Below are positions 63,927 through 64,000 of a stretch of DNA of 64,000 nucleotides, one piece after another. The stretch is from Heyndrickxia ginsengihumi. GTDB lineage: Bacteria > Bacillota > Bacilli > Bacillales > Bacillaceae_C. A model generated the notes under the pieces. The model worked only from the letters and a program-made list of their open reading frames with translations. It ran no database searches and had not been told where the DNA came from. The translations under genes and the position numbers were made by a program. The DNA lies in the NCBI RefSeq assembly GCF_011008565.1, contig NZ_JAAIWK010000003.1:148849-212848 (forward strand). Direction: 5' to 3'. The first letter of the stretch is position 1; every line of letters starts with the position of its first letter.

Positions 63927-64000
63927 CTTTTTGGAGAGTTTGATCCTGGCTCAGGACGAACGCTGGCGGCGTGCCTAATACATGCAAGTCGAGCGAACTG
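63927..64000 (+). rRNA. rrs: 16S ribosomal RNA, 5' end only
   Basis: GGAGAGTTTGATCCTGGCTC begins at 63933, followed by the universal GACGAACGCTGGCGGCGTGC block and ATACATGCAAGTCGAGCG. The mature 5' end is placed about six bases upstream by analogy with B. subtilis. The window cuts the gene after the first ~74 bases, at the V1 region. Confidence 0.97.

Noticed and set aside
1..64000. CRISPR arrays, transposases, prophage, toxin-antitoxin or restriction systems
   Set aside because: No regularly spaced repeats, IS-type transposase motifs, phage structural genes or defence genes were seen among the readable proteins.

Overview
The window is a 64 kb chromosomal stretch from a low-GC, endospore-forming Bacillaceae bacterium (Bacillus in the broad sense). 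The evidence is a CotF-type spore coat protein, very close relatives of B. subtilis and Geobacillus proteins (AdhT, LutABC, LutR, AraR, PbuG, GlcT/PtsG, intracellular subtilisin), AGGAGG-type ribosome binding sites, frequent TTG and GTG starts, classic Bacillus riboswitches, and the first ~74 bases of a 16S rRNA gene at the right edge. I cannot name the genus from this. I see no prophage, transposase, integrase or CRISPR array; this looks like core and metabolic-accessory chromosome.

Layout. 1-3.4 kb: the tail of a sensor kinase, a sigma-54-dependent response regulator, and convergent adhT, which has a clear -24/-12 promoter and paired upstream repeats, so these look like one alcohol-dehydrogenase control circuit. 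3.4-11.1 kb: coat protein, two oxidoreductases, and three nutrient transporters (CycA/AapA-type permease, peptide transporter DtpT, lysine permease LysP behind a lysine riboswitch). 11.2-15.7 kb: PuuR-like regulator plus potABCD for polyamine uptake. 15.7-16.6 kb: a tandem FluC fluoride-channel pair behind a fluoride riboswitch. 16.6-19.6 kb: a TPR-like protein, a predicted Fur-controlled small RNA and an MFS (UMF1) transporter. 19.8-30.3 kb: lutABC, a reductive pyrimidine-degradation operon (amidohydrolase, preT, preA, dihydropyrimidinase, a small unknown protein), then lutR.

30.4-35.8 kb: araR followed by a ChvE-GguA-GguB sugar ABC importer with AraR-like operators and an oddly structured leader. 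36-43.9 kb: a basic amino-acid permease, an iron-type alcohol dehydrogenase, a terminator-ended RNA candidate, a TnrA-boxed ammonium transporter lacking its PII partner, and a GtrA / glycosyltransferase / DUF6044 membrane glycosylation set. 44.2-50 kb: NAD salvage (pncA-pncB-nadE), a stand-alone EIIA-Glc, and guaA behind a guanine riboswitch. 50-53.5 kb: a TetR/efflux pair sharing one palindromic operator, and an intracellular subtilisin. 53.9-58.9 kb: a second guanine riboswitch with pbuG, then glcT and ptsG with its antiterminator target. 59.4-63.5 kb: a CoA-transferase / acyl-CoA dehydrogenase / MFS operon of unknown substrate and a DUF3870 protein. 63.7-64 kb: tandem rrn promoters and the start of 16S rRNA.

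The most interesting signals are regulatory. They are (i) a perfect TTGACT-N17-TATAAT promoter with a Fur box just downstream and a terminator ~100 nt later whose loop is C-rich, i.e. an FsrA-like iron-sparing RNA whose loop matches the ribosome binding site of preA, an Fe-S enzyme gene in this window; (ii) the sigma-54/adhT circuit; (iii) two mutually exclusive hairpins in the chvE leader; (iv) a folded, terminator-ended RNA upstream of amtB; and (v) strong hairpins that overlap the 3' ends of coding sequences. None of these has been tested; they are read by eye from sequence. Confidences are estimates from family recognition, not database searches.
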